Origin: Antitrichia curtipendula
Lineage: Eukaryota; Streptophyta; Bryopsida; Hypnales; Leucodontaceae
Length of the DNA: 64,000 nt
Reading direction: 5' to 3'
Assembly (NCBI GenBank): GCA_951230915.1
Contig: OX579639.1
Span: 4,774,001-4,838,000 of the forward strand
The notes under the pieces were generated by a model. The model was not told the origin of the DNA, searched no databases, and saw only the letters and a program-made list of their open reading frames with translations. Both the position numbers and the translations under genes were made by a program. Shown here one piece after another: positions 1 to 12,109 of this stretch (position 1 is its first letter; the number at the start of each line of letters is the position of its first letter).

Positions 1-1336
1 CGTACACAACCAGGTTCTAGTTTTAGTATCATAGTTCTATGCTAAAGGGGTGCCTACACATTGGTCCATTGTGCCTCTCAAGTAATGGATCTTTCTAAGT
101 GTCCTGTAGGCCCTAAATTTGTAAACAAGAGTCAATCGAGGATGAAAATATCAACTTGTAACTTATCTACAAGGCCTAATAGGGCTACGATGATTCCAAA
201 AACAAGGGTCTACAATCCTAATTTATCATTTCTAAGTGAAAGATCAACTTGTGCCATTTTCAAAACCTAAAGTTTGTCAAATTTGGAGACTCCTAGGGGA
301 ATTATGAATAGATGAAGTTTGGACTTAGAGAGGCATTCTAAATTTTATCCATTATTTTCTAGTGATTCCCACTTTCGAATTGACTTGAGATTTTTACTAA
401 GGATCTGTTTTATGGTCTTCTAACTAAATTCTAGAACTAGACTTAGACGGACCAAATCTTCTTGACTTCATCCAATTTTTTCTCTAAACTTCATCCGCCT
501 CTATCTCTCTTGTTTTAACTCCATTTTCTACACGTGTTTTATGTTTTGGAATCTTCTAGTTCTATACTATAAGATTCTAATCTTAAACTTGACCTAAATT
601 CCCTTCCTAATGGTGCCACTTAGTCCTAAGCCTTGGCCCTAAACATTGCTTGCTAATTAGTAATTAAAACATGAAACAGGGGAGGAAGGGATTAGTGGCC
701 TACCTCATATGAAAGGTCACTGATGGCGTTGTCCAAGGCCCCTTGAATGCCCCTCCATCCGCCATTTTTTCCTTGGAAGTTCGTCAATTGATTGAAGTAT
801 TATTGTTTATAAAATTTTGGTTGTCAATACGTAGCGATTGTATTCTAACTTGCCTTCCTCTTTAACTAGCCTCCAATTTTTCCTTCCCCTTTTTCTTTCC
901 TTTTCTTTCTTCCCCTTCTTTTCTTTTGCACTATTCTTTGTAGAGCATTTATAGCACTTACAAACTTCCTTGCTACAAATTTCAAGGCAATTTCAATGCC
1001 CCACCTTCTCCCCTTATACTTGAGCTACCCTCATAATTATCTAATATTCTTCTAATATACAAGAGAGGATTTTCTAGATTTTCTTCTTCCTAATCCTTCA
1101 CCTTCCTAGCTAGATAATCTTCAACTCTCCTAATCTTCACCTCATTCTTCTCCTTGACCTCCACTTCAATATATTGAACTTCTAATTGTTGGTGTATGAG
1201 AGCTTGTGATGTTTGGGTGTTGTAGAGGCTTTGTTGTGAATACTGTGAAGATATTCTTGTTCCTAATTTGCACTACAATCCTTTTCTAATCTACCTCTAC
1301 CCATTTAGTTCTTCTAATTGATTCTACTCTTCCTCC
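1..1336. repeat. LTR-type repeat fragment (same family as the 38.7-42.8 kb insertion)
   Basis: The first ~130 bases match the left end of the insertion that starts at 38,734: both have ACCAGGTTCTA followed by a GGTCCA(C/T)TGTGCC block and an AATGGATCTTT block. Downstream the stretch is rich in short CTCCTAAT-type and pyrimidine-rich runs, as is 39.1-40.3 kb. A TTAA-flanked MITE (1,337-2,274) interrupts it and similar pyrimidine-rich sequence resumes afterwards. No coding region is recognisable. The assignment rests on visual similarity to the other copy. Confidence 0.45.
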
Positions 1337-2274
1337 TTAACCCCTAAAGGTTTTTGACTATGTTTTCACCAAAAACGTTTCAAAACTGCCATTTCTAATA
1401 CAAGTATCAAATTTTAGAAAAAAAACATTTTTGGACACATGTAACCATAGGATCTTGTAGTAAACTTGTTTGAGAAGATGTGGAAAAAATTTCAGAATTT
1501 TCCACTGTGTGGATTGCATGATATTAGTGTTTGAATTGAGAAAAATCCTTTTTTTGTCCCTGCGAAAATCCGGGCAGCTGCACTTCACAAGGTCACATTT
1601 ATATGAAAAAATGTCCAAAACGGTGGTTACTCTTTGGATTCATTTTTGAAGTCAAGTTGGCTATATGCTTGAAAATTTTCAGATCATTTGGATTTGTACA
1701 ACATATAGGAAAAAAACAGTAAGTAGAAAGAAGTAGAAAATAATTCAAAACACTAAATTGTTAAGAATTTAATCATAGAATTACATAATGCCAATCACAA
1801 TGGTTATAATGTTGTAAAAACCTATCTACACCCAATGTTTTTTGTTTTTTTCAAAAATATTGAAAATTGAATAAAATAAAAGACTTCAAAATTTAATTTA
1901 GAGATTCTATAACTACCCTCAAACTAAGAATCCTCATAACTTTTGACTCATAGATCAAAATGGAATGATTCAAAGCTTCTTGCGTATATATAAATCCAAA
2001 GAACCAATTTCAAATTTTTATTTTTTTTAAAAGTAATTTTTAAAGAATTTGTTTTTGCTGCCCGAGCTGCCCACCAAGCATTGAAAATCGCTTATCATGC
2101 AATAACTTTTTACCCATATAATCAAAAGTTATGAAAATTGTTGGACCTTAAAGCTACTCCTCAGGAAAATGTTGTGTGAAAATTTCAAAGAAAAAAAATA
2201 AAATCTCCACTCATAGTGAGCTGCCCAAAAAAGCTATGTTCTCAAAAAAGCATGTTCAGTGCTTTAGGGGTTAA
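1337..2274 (+). mobile_element. TTAA-flanked MITE, CCCCTAAAG family, copy A (piggyBac-like ends)
   Basis: Begins TTAA-CCCCTAAAG and ends CTTTAGGGG-TTAA, a perfect 13-bp inverted terminal match including the TTAA. Flanking TTAA duplication with CCC..GGG termini is the hallmark of piggyBac-type transposition. The interior is AT-rich and non-coding, with family motifs such as CAAAACTGCCATTTCTA, ATAGGATCTTGTA and CATAACTTTTGACTCAT that recur in the other copies. It is inserted in the LTR-type repeat and is the best-preserved copy in the window, about 938 bp. Confidence 0.75.
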
Positions 2275-2580
2275 TCTACCTTTACCTATGTAATTCTCTT
2301 CTAACTACTTCTACTCTCCCCCTCTCCCCCCTCCTCTAATTAGATTTAGACTTAAACATTAGAAAAATAACAACAAAAGATTGAGAGTTGGCTTGAGACC
2401 GTATGGCATAGAGTCCATAGAGCGGCTGAGGACCCCGGTTGGCTTTCTTCATCTACAACTAAACTTGAATTGAAGTTTGAGCTCCTCTTCAATCTAATTA
2501 GTCAAACTCCATGAAATGGTATTGAATTGGGTGTCAAACATATAGTATGCCTAAATTATTCTAAATTACATTAGAACAAC
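2275..2580. repeat. Continuation of the interrupted LTR-type repeat; no gene
   Basis: Pyrimidine-rich sequence (CTCCCCCTCTCCCCCCTCC around 2,320) resembles 1,020-1,330 and resumes after MITE copy A, as expected if the MITE inserted into an older repeat. Nothing coding is recognisable. Confidence 0.35.
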
Positions 2581-2614
2581 TCTACAACTCCACCCGGAAG
2601 CAATATTGTTAAGC

Positions 2615-2652
2615 TTCTACACCATTGATCTTAGAAGATCAATGGTGTAGAA
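2615..2652. repeat. Near-perfect 18-bp palindrome within a longer imperfect hairpin
   Basis: TTCTACACCATTGATCTT, a 2-base spacer, then its exact reverse complement. Outward, GGAAGCA at about 2,597 pairs with TGCTTCC at about 2,670, and partial pairing continues, giving an imperfect stem of some 60-100 bp. It is probably the centre of a small fold-back element. A small-RNA precursor is possible but unproven. Confidence 0.6.
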
Positions 2653-3179
2653 CCCTGATAGTGCTGCTTCCATGTATAACTATGGAGCTACTCTAATTTC
2701 ATCATGACAAACTTAACGTGATATATATAAGTGACATGAGGGTTGAGATTCGTGTAATGTTTCTTAGTGAAACTTTTTTAGGCTCTTGTAGAAAACGTAT
2801 AAGAAAACATTTCCAAAATCCGACCTCGAGATGCTATTAAACATTAATAATTTAATATCCTCCCTCAAATTGAATCACCATGATTGAAATGAATCCTTGA
2901 CACTTGGTTTGATCTGAATATCAAGGGAATGACCTATTTCCAACCACTTAAGCAATTCAACCTATCTGTGGCATGGGGATGATTGAGGGAAAAAAAATCC
3001 CATGTACAGAAGTAGATTTACAAAGGATTTCATAATTTTTGACATTGTTTCCCTCAAAAACAAAATTATCATGAAATTTTTTTGGTGAAGATTCTATTTG
3101 TCCCATTCTCGATTTGTAAGCAAAACCAACTTCCAACCATAGGCTGCTTACAAAACTGATGTAGGTGATCATTGTGATT

Positions 3180-5950
3180 TTCAATGTACATGTCGTGATC
3201 ATTTTATGCTTTCAATGTACACCTCCAGGACATGTCTGGTGCTCCTGATGGCCAAGCTATACTTTACGATGTACGAGCTGCTCCTGTTGGCCAGCTGATC
3301 GGAAATGGAGGAGCCTCAGGGCTCTGTGAAAATGGGATGACGATCAGAAATGGGTCGACCCCTTTAGCAGATGGGGAGAGATCATGGAAAGCGGCTTTTT
3401 GTCACCTTGGGAGCCATCCAAGATGGAAAAGGAAGCCTACTTTCGCAGAAATGGACGTACTTGGCATTGACAGGAGAAGTCTAATCGTACCGAACATTGT
3501 CTTTTTTCCAAGCAGACAAACACTTTGCTTTCCGAAGAACTGAAAGTTAACTAGAAGTTCCGTCTTCAATAGAACTCCTCCTGTCCTCCCTGAAAATGTG
3601 AAGAAGCGCGGAAGTCATCGGTCCTTGAAAATCGCACGATCCGTGACCCATTGAGCTGGAGAATCCCTAGGGAGGAATTTCTTCATTCGGGTTCACAGCC
3701 ATGGTACTATTCACAGCTGATCAGTGACAGGCACCCCATCCCCAACAGCGGGCAGGGATGTCGATGTTCGACTTAGTTTTCCTTCGGCTACGGTGGACCA
3801 ATGAAAACTCGCCATGTTCACACGCACGTCGTCCAAGATGCGAAGCAAGTGCTGGACTCCATTCAGTTGTTGCTCTTTCCGCAGCTCGTGTTCCCATCTT
3901 CACATAGCAAGGGACGCCTCCAACCACCACAACTCCACAAGTGCTGTTGCTGTTTTGCAAGCACAGTTTGCTCAGAAGGCATGCTCTTCATGTACTGAAA
4001 GGCACATCAGTTGCACTTGTCACTTACTTGTATTCCAGACAAATTATTTTATGAACCCTGCACACGTGATTTCATTTAGACCACTTCATTTTCTGATCGA
4101 AGTCTGGGCACGAGGTGAATGTAGCTCATGCATGCCGACTTGCCAAGGATCGAGATCATGACACGGATCTCCTTTCTCTACGTACTGTACTTAGAAATGG
4201 CAATCAGACGAAAAGGAAGGATGGATAATCCGTTCATTGTGTGCCAACAAAAGGGAGGATCGATGAATCGAAGCACTAGATGACGAGCTTGGCTATCGCG
4301 AGTAAATTGGGCGGGTCGGCAACCTCACTTGATGAATAGCGCTGATCAAACAAAAACCAAGGAATGAACGCAATTGCTCACTCTCAAGTTACTGGATACT
4401 AGCTGGTTGCCAGCTTGTCACCGTGTTCACCGTGTTTAGCACCGAGGCTTAGCACCGACAGAAGGAGCTAGCTTCCAGGGAGGAAGTTGGCGTAGCTACC
4501 TTACTTAAAAACTGAGTCACGTAGAGAAAATGGAAAAAAATCCTGAATTGTTTTGCCATAAATCTTTGAATTAAAAAATAATCTTGGATGAAATCACCAA
4601 ATTGTGGATGAAAATAGAATTAGAGACATGTGATATGTGCAAATATGATATTTTTTATATCCAATATGTGGATGAACGCTGAAATTTAGAGCACCACTAA
4701 AACGTTTTATATCGTCACTTTGGCGCTTTATAAAAATTGAAAAATAAGCTTTCCTGTGGGAACCCTCAAAATAGGAGCAAACTAAAATGACAAATCTATT
4801 GAGGCCTTCACAAATACTGTTACAAAAGGAAAAACATGCAATCATGGCCCTCTTAGTCACACCTTCTTCAGCAAGCAAACTTTGCAGTAGAATGAGAAGT
4901 TGGTGAGAGAAAAGAGGAGCCAATCGGCAATAGTTCAGGGTGAAGAAGGTGTGACACCCCATTTGGTGTGTCGGAAAATGAAAAAATACAATAGCAAAAC
5001 TGTGAAACTGCAGTAACAAGACTACGGTAATAAGACTGGACCAATCAGACAGCAACATCAACAATGAAATCGGCAACGGAATTTGAAAGCTTCGCTTGTG
5101 AAAGCTTCTGCACGCCCATTCTTCAACTCCCGAGGAGAATAATCAATGTGTAGAAGATATCGCAAGCTAAGAATATTCTCTTAAGGATCTTAAGGAGAGG
5201 CAATGGGGAGTCACCACCTCCCCAAATCTCCAGAGAATGGGATCGCAATGAAGAAGGTGTGACTACCCTAATGAAGATGTTTCGGGACGACCAGGGAACA
5301 AAAGCTATGTATGTCCATATTGCAGTCCAATGACTCCAGCATTTCTTTTGAATCCATGGAGCAGGCGGAGTACTTCATGGATGCTGCCATTGCCAAACAG
5401 GGTCAGTCTAAAGGCTCTGTGCCACATCAAGACCATGGCAAATCTGATTTCCTCCAAGTACGTACAAGGTTCGTGATTAGAGTTTGCATTGCCGGCTTCT
5501 CTTCCAGCATTAGGCACTCCGTAAGCGGCACACCTAATGTTGATTTACTTTCTGAATTAACGCGATTGTGCAGCATAATCAGGGCATTGAATTGGAAGGC
5601 ATTCTCGTCATGCTGTGGCTGCGTCGGGAGTTTCGCATGTTGTGTACAAGCTGCTAATCTTTCATGGAGACAAGGATGTAGTGTGTGATTCTCAAGGTAG
5701 CAAAATGCAGCCCAAAAGTGACGGCAACCAAGACAGGACGTTGGATGCACACCGAGCGATGTGGCACCAGATCGTAGAGGAGCCTGCCACCAAGGAGCAT
5801 TATGGTACAACCACCCATTACCAACCGGCCATCAATAACCACCGTGTAGGGTGCAGCTATTTCCAAACCAAGGTTGGTACAAATTCCAACCATAGTTTGG
5901 AATGTGATTTTTTCTCTTTTGTAAGGTTGACACTATAAAGTCATGACACA
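3180..5950. other. GC-richer unrecognised stretch, possibly a non-coding or unknown transcribed locus
   Basis: Composition changes sharply from AT-rich repeats to balanced, unique-looking sequence. Several open frames are present: 3,232-3,543 plus (103 codons), 4,594-5,076 minus (160 codons, very hydrophobic, no recognisable family) and 5,311-5,688 plus (125 codons, with a donor-like GTACGT near 5,458). None shows a domain I recognise, and frames overlap on both strands without a clear winner. It could hold a lineage-specific gene, a long non-coding RNA or a decayed gene; I cannot choose. Transcript evidence would decide. Confidence 0.3.
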
Positions 5951-7312
5951 TGTCTTGATTTAGTGAGCAGGAAAGTAGGAAGTAGTGAGTGGGAAAGTAG
6001 TCATGGAATGGTCAAAATTGGAAGACTCTACATCTTGGGTATGGAGTGAGGCCACCTTCTGGCTTCCAAAATTCATAGTAAATTCAGTTAAAGGAAAAAA
6101 ATCATGAAAACTTGGCAATGCCCATCATTTCTATCTTCCTAAGGCAATGTAAATTCACATGGCCTTCTACTGCTCCAGAACATATGCGGAATTGCTTAAG
6201 TGGTTGACTATGAGTGGTTCTAGCATAGATGTGTTTTGGGGTCTGGAGGGTTGTTTCAGGCCTATTCCTAGCATTGTTCCCCTAGCAGTTAAAGAACGGT
6301 TGTTGTCATAATTAATAAATTAAAAAAAAAATTAATCAATTTTTTTTAAAATTGAAAAATTGAAAAAAAATTGAAAAGAAAATTTAGATTTTTTTTTTTA
6401 AGTTTGAAAAAATATAAAAATGACATGGCAATATCTTTGCCACGTCAGGTAGTTGGGGCGGTGCAGTTTTTAGAGTGTGGGAACTCAGGGGAATCCAAGG
6501 GAACTCGCAATCCTCCACATGAGCTGAAAAACATCTAATGGTGGTCAAAATTGTTGGTGACAAATTGTTGTGGTTGGAGGGTCCACAAGTAGAGAACAAT
6601 AGCAATGATCAATTAAGTTCTTATATTTTATGATATTGTACTTGGATTGAAGGTTTGATTTAAGTATATTAATTATTAAAAAAAAATGTCTGATATCTTT
6701 TGCTAATTCAGTTTTGGGATCATACAACCAAATCTACAAATAACATAAACATGGTTTGTCAAAAATCTAGAGAATTCATTAACATTCCAGTGAGTCAAAT
6801 ATCAATCTGTTATTTGACCATCTACCATCAAGAATCTTTTTGATGGCAAAATGAAGTGATTATTGTTTAAACATAGGAATTGTGCTCAAAGTAGAATTAT
6901 TTCATTGACTTTTTGTGAGAATGAAGGGTGGAGCGTTCATTTTTAAAATGAAATTCAATCATTGTTTGTCGTGAATCTTCAAAAGGTATGAGATAATTTG
7001 AAGGTGAGAGCTTGACCACTCATTGTCCAAACAAAAGAATTATTTTGGAAGAAGAATTTCAGACCTCATTTTTTTACCTAGGAACACAATTCCTATTTTT
7101 GCAATGACTTGACTACGAACGGTTGGCCTCCTACTAATCTAAATTTACATATTTCACATGATTATTGGATTGTTTTACCTCCTACTATCCTAATTTTATA
7201 AACAATTTATCTTCTCATTTCTCAACACACATTAAGTAGCTATTGAAGCTATGTGAGGGACTCATTCATGTGGAGAGTAGCCATATTAGGATTAAAAAAT
7301 CTAGTCTAAACT
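5951..7312. other. AT-rich intergenic sequence, nothing recognised
   Basis: Low-complexity A/T runs (for example 6,320-6,420) and short repeated words. No convincing coding region or paired termini were found. ORFs here are short and in A/T runs. Confidence 0.5.
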
Positions 7313-8840
7313 CTAAACCCTAATGTCCCATTGTCTTCTTGGGGGACAAATGGATTCCAAGTAGGTTCCTACGGTCTCAATATTTTTTGAAATTCTTTGA
7401 AATTCTTTGTGAAGATAGAAAAACACATTAGCTTTTCAAAAATATAATATTAATTTCAATTGGTGCTTGGGATCAAAAGTTATAGCACAAAAAGTCTAAA
7501 TTTTAATTTAATAAGCAGAAAAAACTCTCAAAAAAAATTGAATTTATAAAAAATTGAAATTTTATTTTGTGAAGATTGTACTTTTATCTACATGGGATGC
7601 TTTTATTCATTCCATTTGAATTTGTTATGCAAAAGTTATAGACAATCTTATTTTAGGGGCAATTAGAGCATCTTCTTGAAATAATAAATTGTAGGATTCA
7701 ATTCTGATTTCAATTTTCACAATTTAAAAAAAAAAAATCACAAGATTAAGATTTCTTGCTAAATTAATTTCATCGGTGAGATTAGTGTATTTCAATTCCA
7801 TCTTAGAGTTGTTAAGGGTGGTTGCAAAAAAGACCAAACAATTTTTGTAGCATTTTGGCAAAACTATAGTATTTGCACTCAATACTATAAGTACTACAAG
7901 TACTATGAAACAAAACAATTTTAGCCGTTGATTTGAAAAATCAATAGCTATTAGAACCATTGCCTATTTGTAAGTACTGAAAAAGTATTATTTGAAAAAA
8001 AAGACAATTTGTCACAAAAAATAGATATAACTAGGTATAAATTAATAATAATTAGAAAATCATGAACACAAAAAAACAAAAATTGACCATTCCTAAAGAT
8101 TTGATAGTGATTACATTTAATCAAAAAATAGAAGTCAAAACCATCTTCAATGTTCAGAAGTGCATGCGCAAGGAAGCCCTATTTGTACAAATATAGAGGC
8201 CATAAAATAGTGTATTTTTAGATTTCCTTTGATAGGCACATGTCTCCATATCGTGAAAATAAACCACAAAATTTTTAGCTCTAGCTCATTCATTTTGAAT
8301 ACTCCCCAATACTAAAAAAAACTCTAAACCTCAAACTGTGACAAATTAGCTAAATTGAAATTTAATTACAGAATGTTGTTTCAATTTTTTTGATAAAATA
8401 GGAATCCTAATGAATTCCAAGTTAGACATCTCTAATAAAAATTTCAAGTACGTTGGCTTCATTTTCCAAAAGTTGTGGCTAATGGCAACTCCTTCATTCC
8501 AATTGTGATAGAAAACAATACCGGTCTTTCTTGCAAACACCCTTAATGGTTTAGTTTTCCCTTCAATCTTGAACCTACTTCTAGTTAACAATTTCTTAAT
8601 GAGAAAAAACTAGTGTTTTTTTTTTCAAAGTTTTTTTCTAGATCAAGTCTTAACTCAATTCTTCATCATATAAAATTAGAAATTCAAATTTCTTCCATAC
8701 ATTCTTCCACTAGTCTAGTACAAGATCCTCCGGTTAGATATGCAAAAAAAACATTAAATTTTTTTTTGCTCTTTTCTTTAGAAATGACAGTTTTGAGTGA
8801 TTTTTGATGGAAAAAAAATCCTTGGGACTTTAGGGGTTAA
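7313..8840 (-). mobile_element. TTAA-type MITE family, copy B, reverse orientation
   Basis: The right end reads CTTTAGGGG-TTAA at 8,828-8,840. The reverse complement of the next 150 bases follows the left end of copy A (ACTCAAAACTGTCATTTCTA, GGAGGATCTTGTACTAGACT). The left end (CTAAACCCTAATGTCCCATTG) matches the right end of copy D in reverse, including a TAGG(T/C)TCCTACGGT block. About 1.5 kb, longer than copies A, C and F, so it may include an internal insertion. Segment 8,220-8,590 is also shared with the fragment at 61.64 kb. Confidence 0.6.
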
Positions 8841-9747
8841 ATGACTAGTAGCAAGCTTAATTAGATGGATCCCAAAGTATCCATTTGTGTGGATGAAGAT
8901 ATCGTACGTTAGTTTGCAAAATATTTTTGATATTTTTTGAATTAAATGCTTGATTAAAAAAAAAATGTTAAAATGTCAATGCTTAAATCTAGACTTTAAT
9001 CAAATATTCAGCGCCAAAGTGCCGAACCTGCTATCCAAGTACAGTATATCCCATTCGATCTTTCGAGCTCCGTCGTCAGAGCGAAGACTAACAAGCCCTG
9101 CGCAGTTGAAAAGAAATAAAAGAAAGTGTGTTTCTTTTTTACACAGTTCAATTATTCTACGTGCGTTCTGTCCGTTTGGTCATGCTAGCAACAACCCAAC
9201 CTCTCCATCGTTCGCGAGACTCAGATTCCCATCCAGACTTTTGCAACCATGCTTTTGATCAGTAGAGTCAATTTGTCAAATAGGATTAGAAGCAAGTGTC
9301 GAGGGACTTCAAGGCTTCAAGAATCACGGTAAGCATGTCGGGGAGCAGATAAATTAGCGTTTTCGACTGTAACTGTGCACCGATAGTCCGGGCTCTGAGC
9401 TGCCATCCACGTACAGCGCTTGTCAGGTTGAATTGTTGCGATTTTGAATAACTTATGTCCGCTATAAGCAGGACACTTTGAGGACCAGTTCAACAATGCT
9501 TCCCTCGAGGCATTATCACTCGATCATGATTTGACTGAAGAGACGACATGACGTCGAATGTGAATTCAAGAGGTTCGTTGCTTCAGTAGTTCGTGATTTT
9601 ATCATCAGATCGATCGGGGGGAGATGGAAATGAGCGTGCAAGACTTGTTTGTGGCAGTTTTCTGACTTGTGCGTTCGCTTGCTTAGTAAATCCGGCGTTA
9701 GACATCCAGGCAAGCACGCGACCAGCAACCGACTACCCCGATTGGAA
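8841..9747 (+). promoter_or_regulatory. Possible upstream region of the signal-peptide exon
   Basis: From about 9,000 the sequence becomes GC-balanced, with CG-containing words unlike the flanking repeats, which resembles a genic 5' leader. The ORF at 8,950-9,258 (102 codons) has no recognisable domain. I saw no definite TATA box or other element. The role is inferred from position only. Confidence 0.25.
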
Positions 9748-9862
9748 ATGGCGATGACGAAGCCCTTGGTGGCGATCAGAATCTCTCTGTTATTTGCTCT
9801 CGTTGTCTTCAGCAACTTCGTTGATGCAGTGGATTCCAGAATACAGTTACCAGAACTTCAGT
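9748..9862 (+). pseudogene. Orphan first exon encoding a signal peptide
   Basis: An ATG at 9,748 opens a frame beginning MAMTKPLVAIRISLL, a basic N-region followed by a hydrophobic core and an Ala at a plausible cleavage site (FVDA/VDSR). A donor-like GTAAGG follows at 9,863. This looks like the first exon of a secreted or ER-targeted protein. I could not find matching downstream exons before the repeats start near 10.4 kb, so the gene is either truncated by rearrangement or has later exons too short or divergent to see. The upstream Met at 9,649 is less likely because the signal peptide would then be internal. Family unknown. Confidence 0.35.
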
Positions 9863-10498
9863 GTAAGGCTTTTAATTCTCGAATTTCAGACACGTAGCTT
9901 TTGCAATTTCTGTGTTCAGCATGTTTGAGCTTTCACGTTCGCTGTCACTTCTGAAGTCGAGGAGTTTGCTTTTTTCAGAGAGATTCGAAGCTGCTGGTGC
10001 ATGGTGTCAATTTTGGCATCATCCATTGAACCTAAAACTTTATTGCAAATAGGAGTGTTGAGGCTCAAACCTACAGACTAAGGTCAGTAAGGAAGGTAGG
10101 TGTTATGAAATCAAGTTAGTGGTTATGAGTGATAATCATGATTGTATATAGCAAATGAAAAACTACCATTTCCACAGAACGCGTCTAAGTTTGGAATTCT
10201 GAAATGGTGAAGCTATAGAATTCTACATTTGCTGTGTCCTTTTATTTTCAAGAATCTGGTTATGCGCAGTGATGGAGATAGTAGCTGCACTACAAGACCT
10301 TGGCATTTAGAATGAGAACACGCATGATGTCAAGAGTAGTCTACCAGGTTGGGTATGTTTTGATCCCACTATAAGAAACCCACATCTTAGGTGGTATTTT
10401 CTAATTTTTTCAAGCGGATTTTAGGTGACGTCGATAAAAACAATTTGCGTTTTTTTTTCAATAATCACATCCAATATAACATCCAGATGTTGAAAATT
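9863..10498. other. Sequence downstream of the signal-peptide exon, no recognised exon
   Basis: Composition declines from balanced to AT-rich. There is no open frame with recognisable protein character. An intron or 3' remnant of the orphan gene is possible. Confidence 0.3.
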
Positions 10499-10570
10499 AT
10501 TTTAAGGAGTTTAGCTTCCTTGAAAAGGCAATTAGTTCTTAAATGGTTGCTTTAAGAGTAGACTACCTTA
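10499..10570. repeat. Right-end fragment of the AGGTAG (TA-flanked) element family
   Basis: The segment from TTAGCTTCCTTGAAAAGGCA to CTTTAAGAGTAGACTACCT-TA closely matches 36,455-36,526, the right end of a complete copy. The left end was not located, so it is treated as a fragment abutting the next fold-back element. Confidence 0.5.
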
Positions 10571-10577
10571 CTGGTTG

Positions 10578-11180
10578 TACAGTGGGATACAGTTCATTTA
10601 CGAATTTTTTTATCAGTTTTCACTAGAAAGTTTAGCAACTTTAGAAAGCTCTAGCATGCTCAAAAAAGAATCGATTTTGAAATTGCAAATTGTGCTAGAA
10701 TCTCACTGAAGTGCAATTCAACTTCAAAAGAAGTGAAAAATGAATAATTTAAAATTTTAAAACAATTTGGATTCCTTTTATACACTATCTACCATTTCAT
10801 AGAGAACCTTTGGAGGATAGTCAGAGATTTTTTGCATTTGGGTGAAGAACAAGCAAGAAACCATACAAGAAATTCAAGTGGTATGGAAATAAGTATCTCT
10901 AAAGCAATTGTGAAGGTTCATATCTTATATGTACCATTGAATACAAGTTGTAATTTTCACAAATGTTGGCAACACTAGATGGTACATAGTGTATAGAAAA
11001 CATTAGACTCTTTGTATGATTTTCAATTACATATGTGTATTTGTAATGATGATAAAGTAGACTTCAGTGAGATTCCAACGCAATTCAAAATTCAAAATTC
11101 CATTCATTTTTTAGCACATACAAAGTTCTCCTAATCTCATGAGGATCCATAAATTCGTAAATGAACTGTACACCACTGTA
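10578..11180. mobile_element. TA-flanked fold-back MITE with long inverted arms
   Basis: Left terminus TA-CAGTGGGATACAGTTCATT pairs with right terminus AATGAACTGTACACCACTG-TA. Inside, further inverted matches lie in register: AATCTCACTGAAGT (10,700 region) against the 11,070 region, and TATACACTATCTACCAT (10,780) against 10,985-11,000. The whole ~600-bp unit is therefore an imperfect hairpin with arms of about 200-250 bp and a short centre. TA flanks fit a Tc1/mariner-type or similar TA-duplicating element. Non-coding. Confidence 0.65.
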
Positions 11181-12109
11181 CTGTACGATGTCATGGTATA
11201 GTACATTTCTATACTTGTTGGTTCTTTGGACACATTTGCCCTGAAGTGTACAAAACCTTTTCACAATTCATTCACTCAGCAAGCTGAAGCATTCATGAAC
11301 ACCTAGACTCCACATGGATGTCCATGTATATTTCTTCCAGAGGAGATTGACCCCAAAAGTCACGAAGTTGACCAATAAATCAACGAAACTTCATCATCCA
11401 AGCCTATGTATCTTCAATCCAATTAGCTTTTAATCTTCAATCCATGATATACTAGGAATAACCTCAATTGCGCTACTGTATAATGACGCAATTCGTAGCA
11501 ATATTGGGATATTCAACAACACAAATCTCTAAAACCATGACTGCCGTTGATTTAAGTTTCTAAAAGCAAACCTGGACAAGTGCCAGTGTCGTGAATTTCC
11601 ACCAATCTAATAAAATTCACATATTAAGCAAGAATATAGAAACAAAATGTTTTCAACTTCTCAAACTCAATGGGAGCAATAACCCTGAAGCAAAATTTGG
11701 CAAAACAACAACGTCAAGGTGCAATGTAATTTTCAAAGTGAACAATGGCGGCTCTTTGCAGACTTTAGAAATGGCTACCACTGCTCACGCAGCATCATCC
11801 ACGTGCTGGACTAACAGTTTCTGAACATCAGAATGACTGATGAAGTAATGTTCAGCATTAGTGATAAACTCCTGCCCACATGAGAGACCACAATGCTTTG
11901 AACAATGTTTTCACCGCACAAGTCTTTGTGCAAGTCTCCCTCTAAATTACTTTAAGAGAGCAAAAGAACTCTCAATAGTGACTTGGGGATATAAATGATA
12001 ACCCTTAATGTCCCATGGTGATCACAATGGACCCTACAAAAATATAAATGTCTCAAGTCAGTGTTTTATTTTGGAACAATAATCCTTCTCTTGCCCTCCA
12101 TCACAAAGT
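11181..12109. other. AT-rich intergenic sequence, nothing recognised
   Basis: No coding frame with protein character. A 77-codon ORF (11,591-11,824) lies in unremarkable sequence. Confidence 0.4.

Noticed and set aside
4594..5076. 160-codon hydrophobic minus ORF as a membrane protein gene
   Set aside because: No recognisable family, irregular hydrophobic stretches typical of T-rich translation, no supporting splice context. Kept only as part of the unknown stretch.
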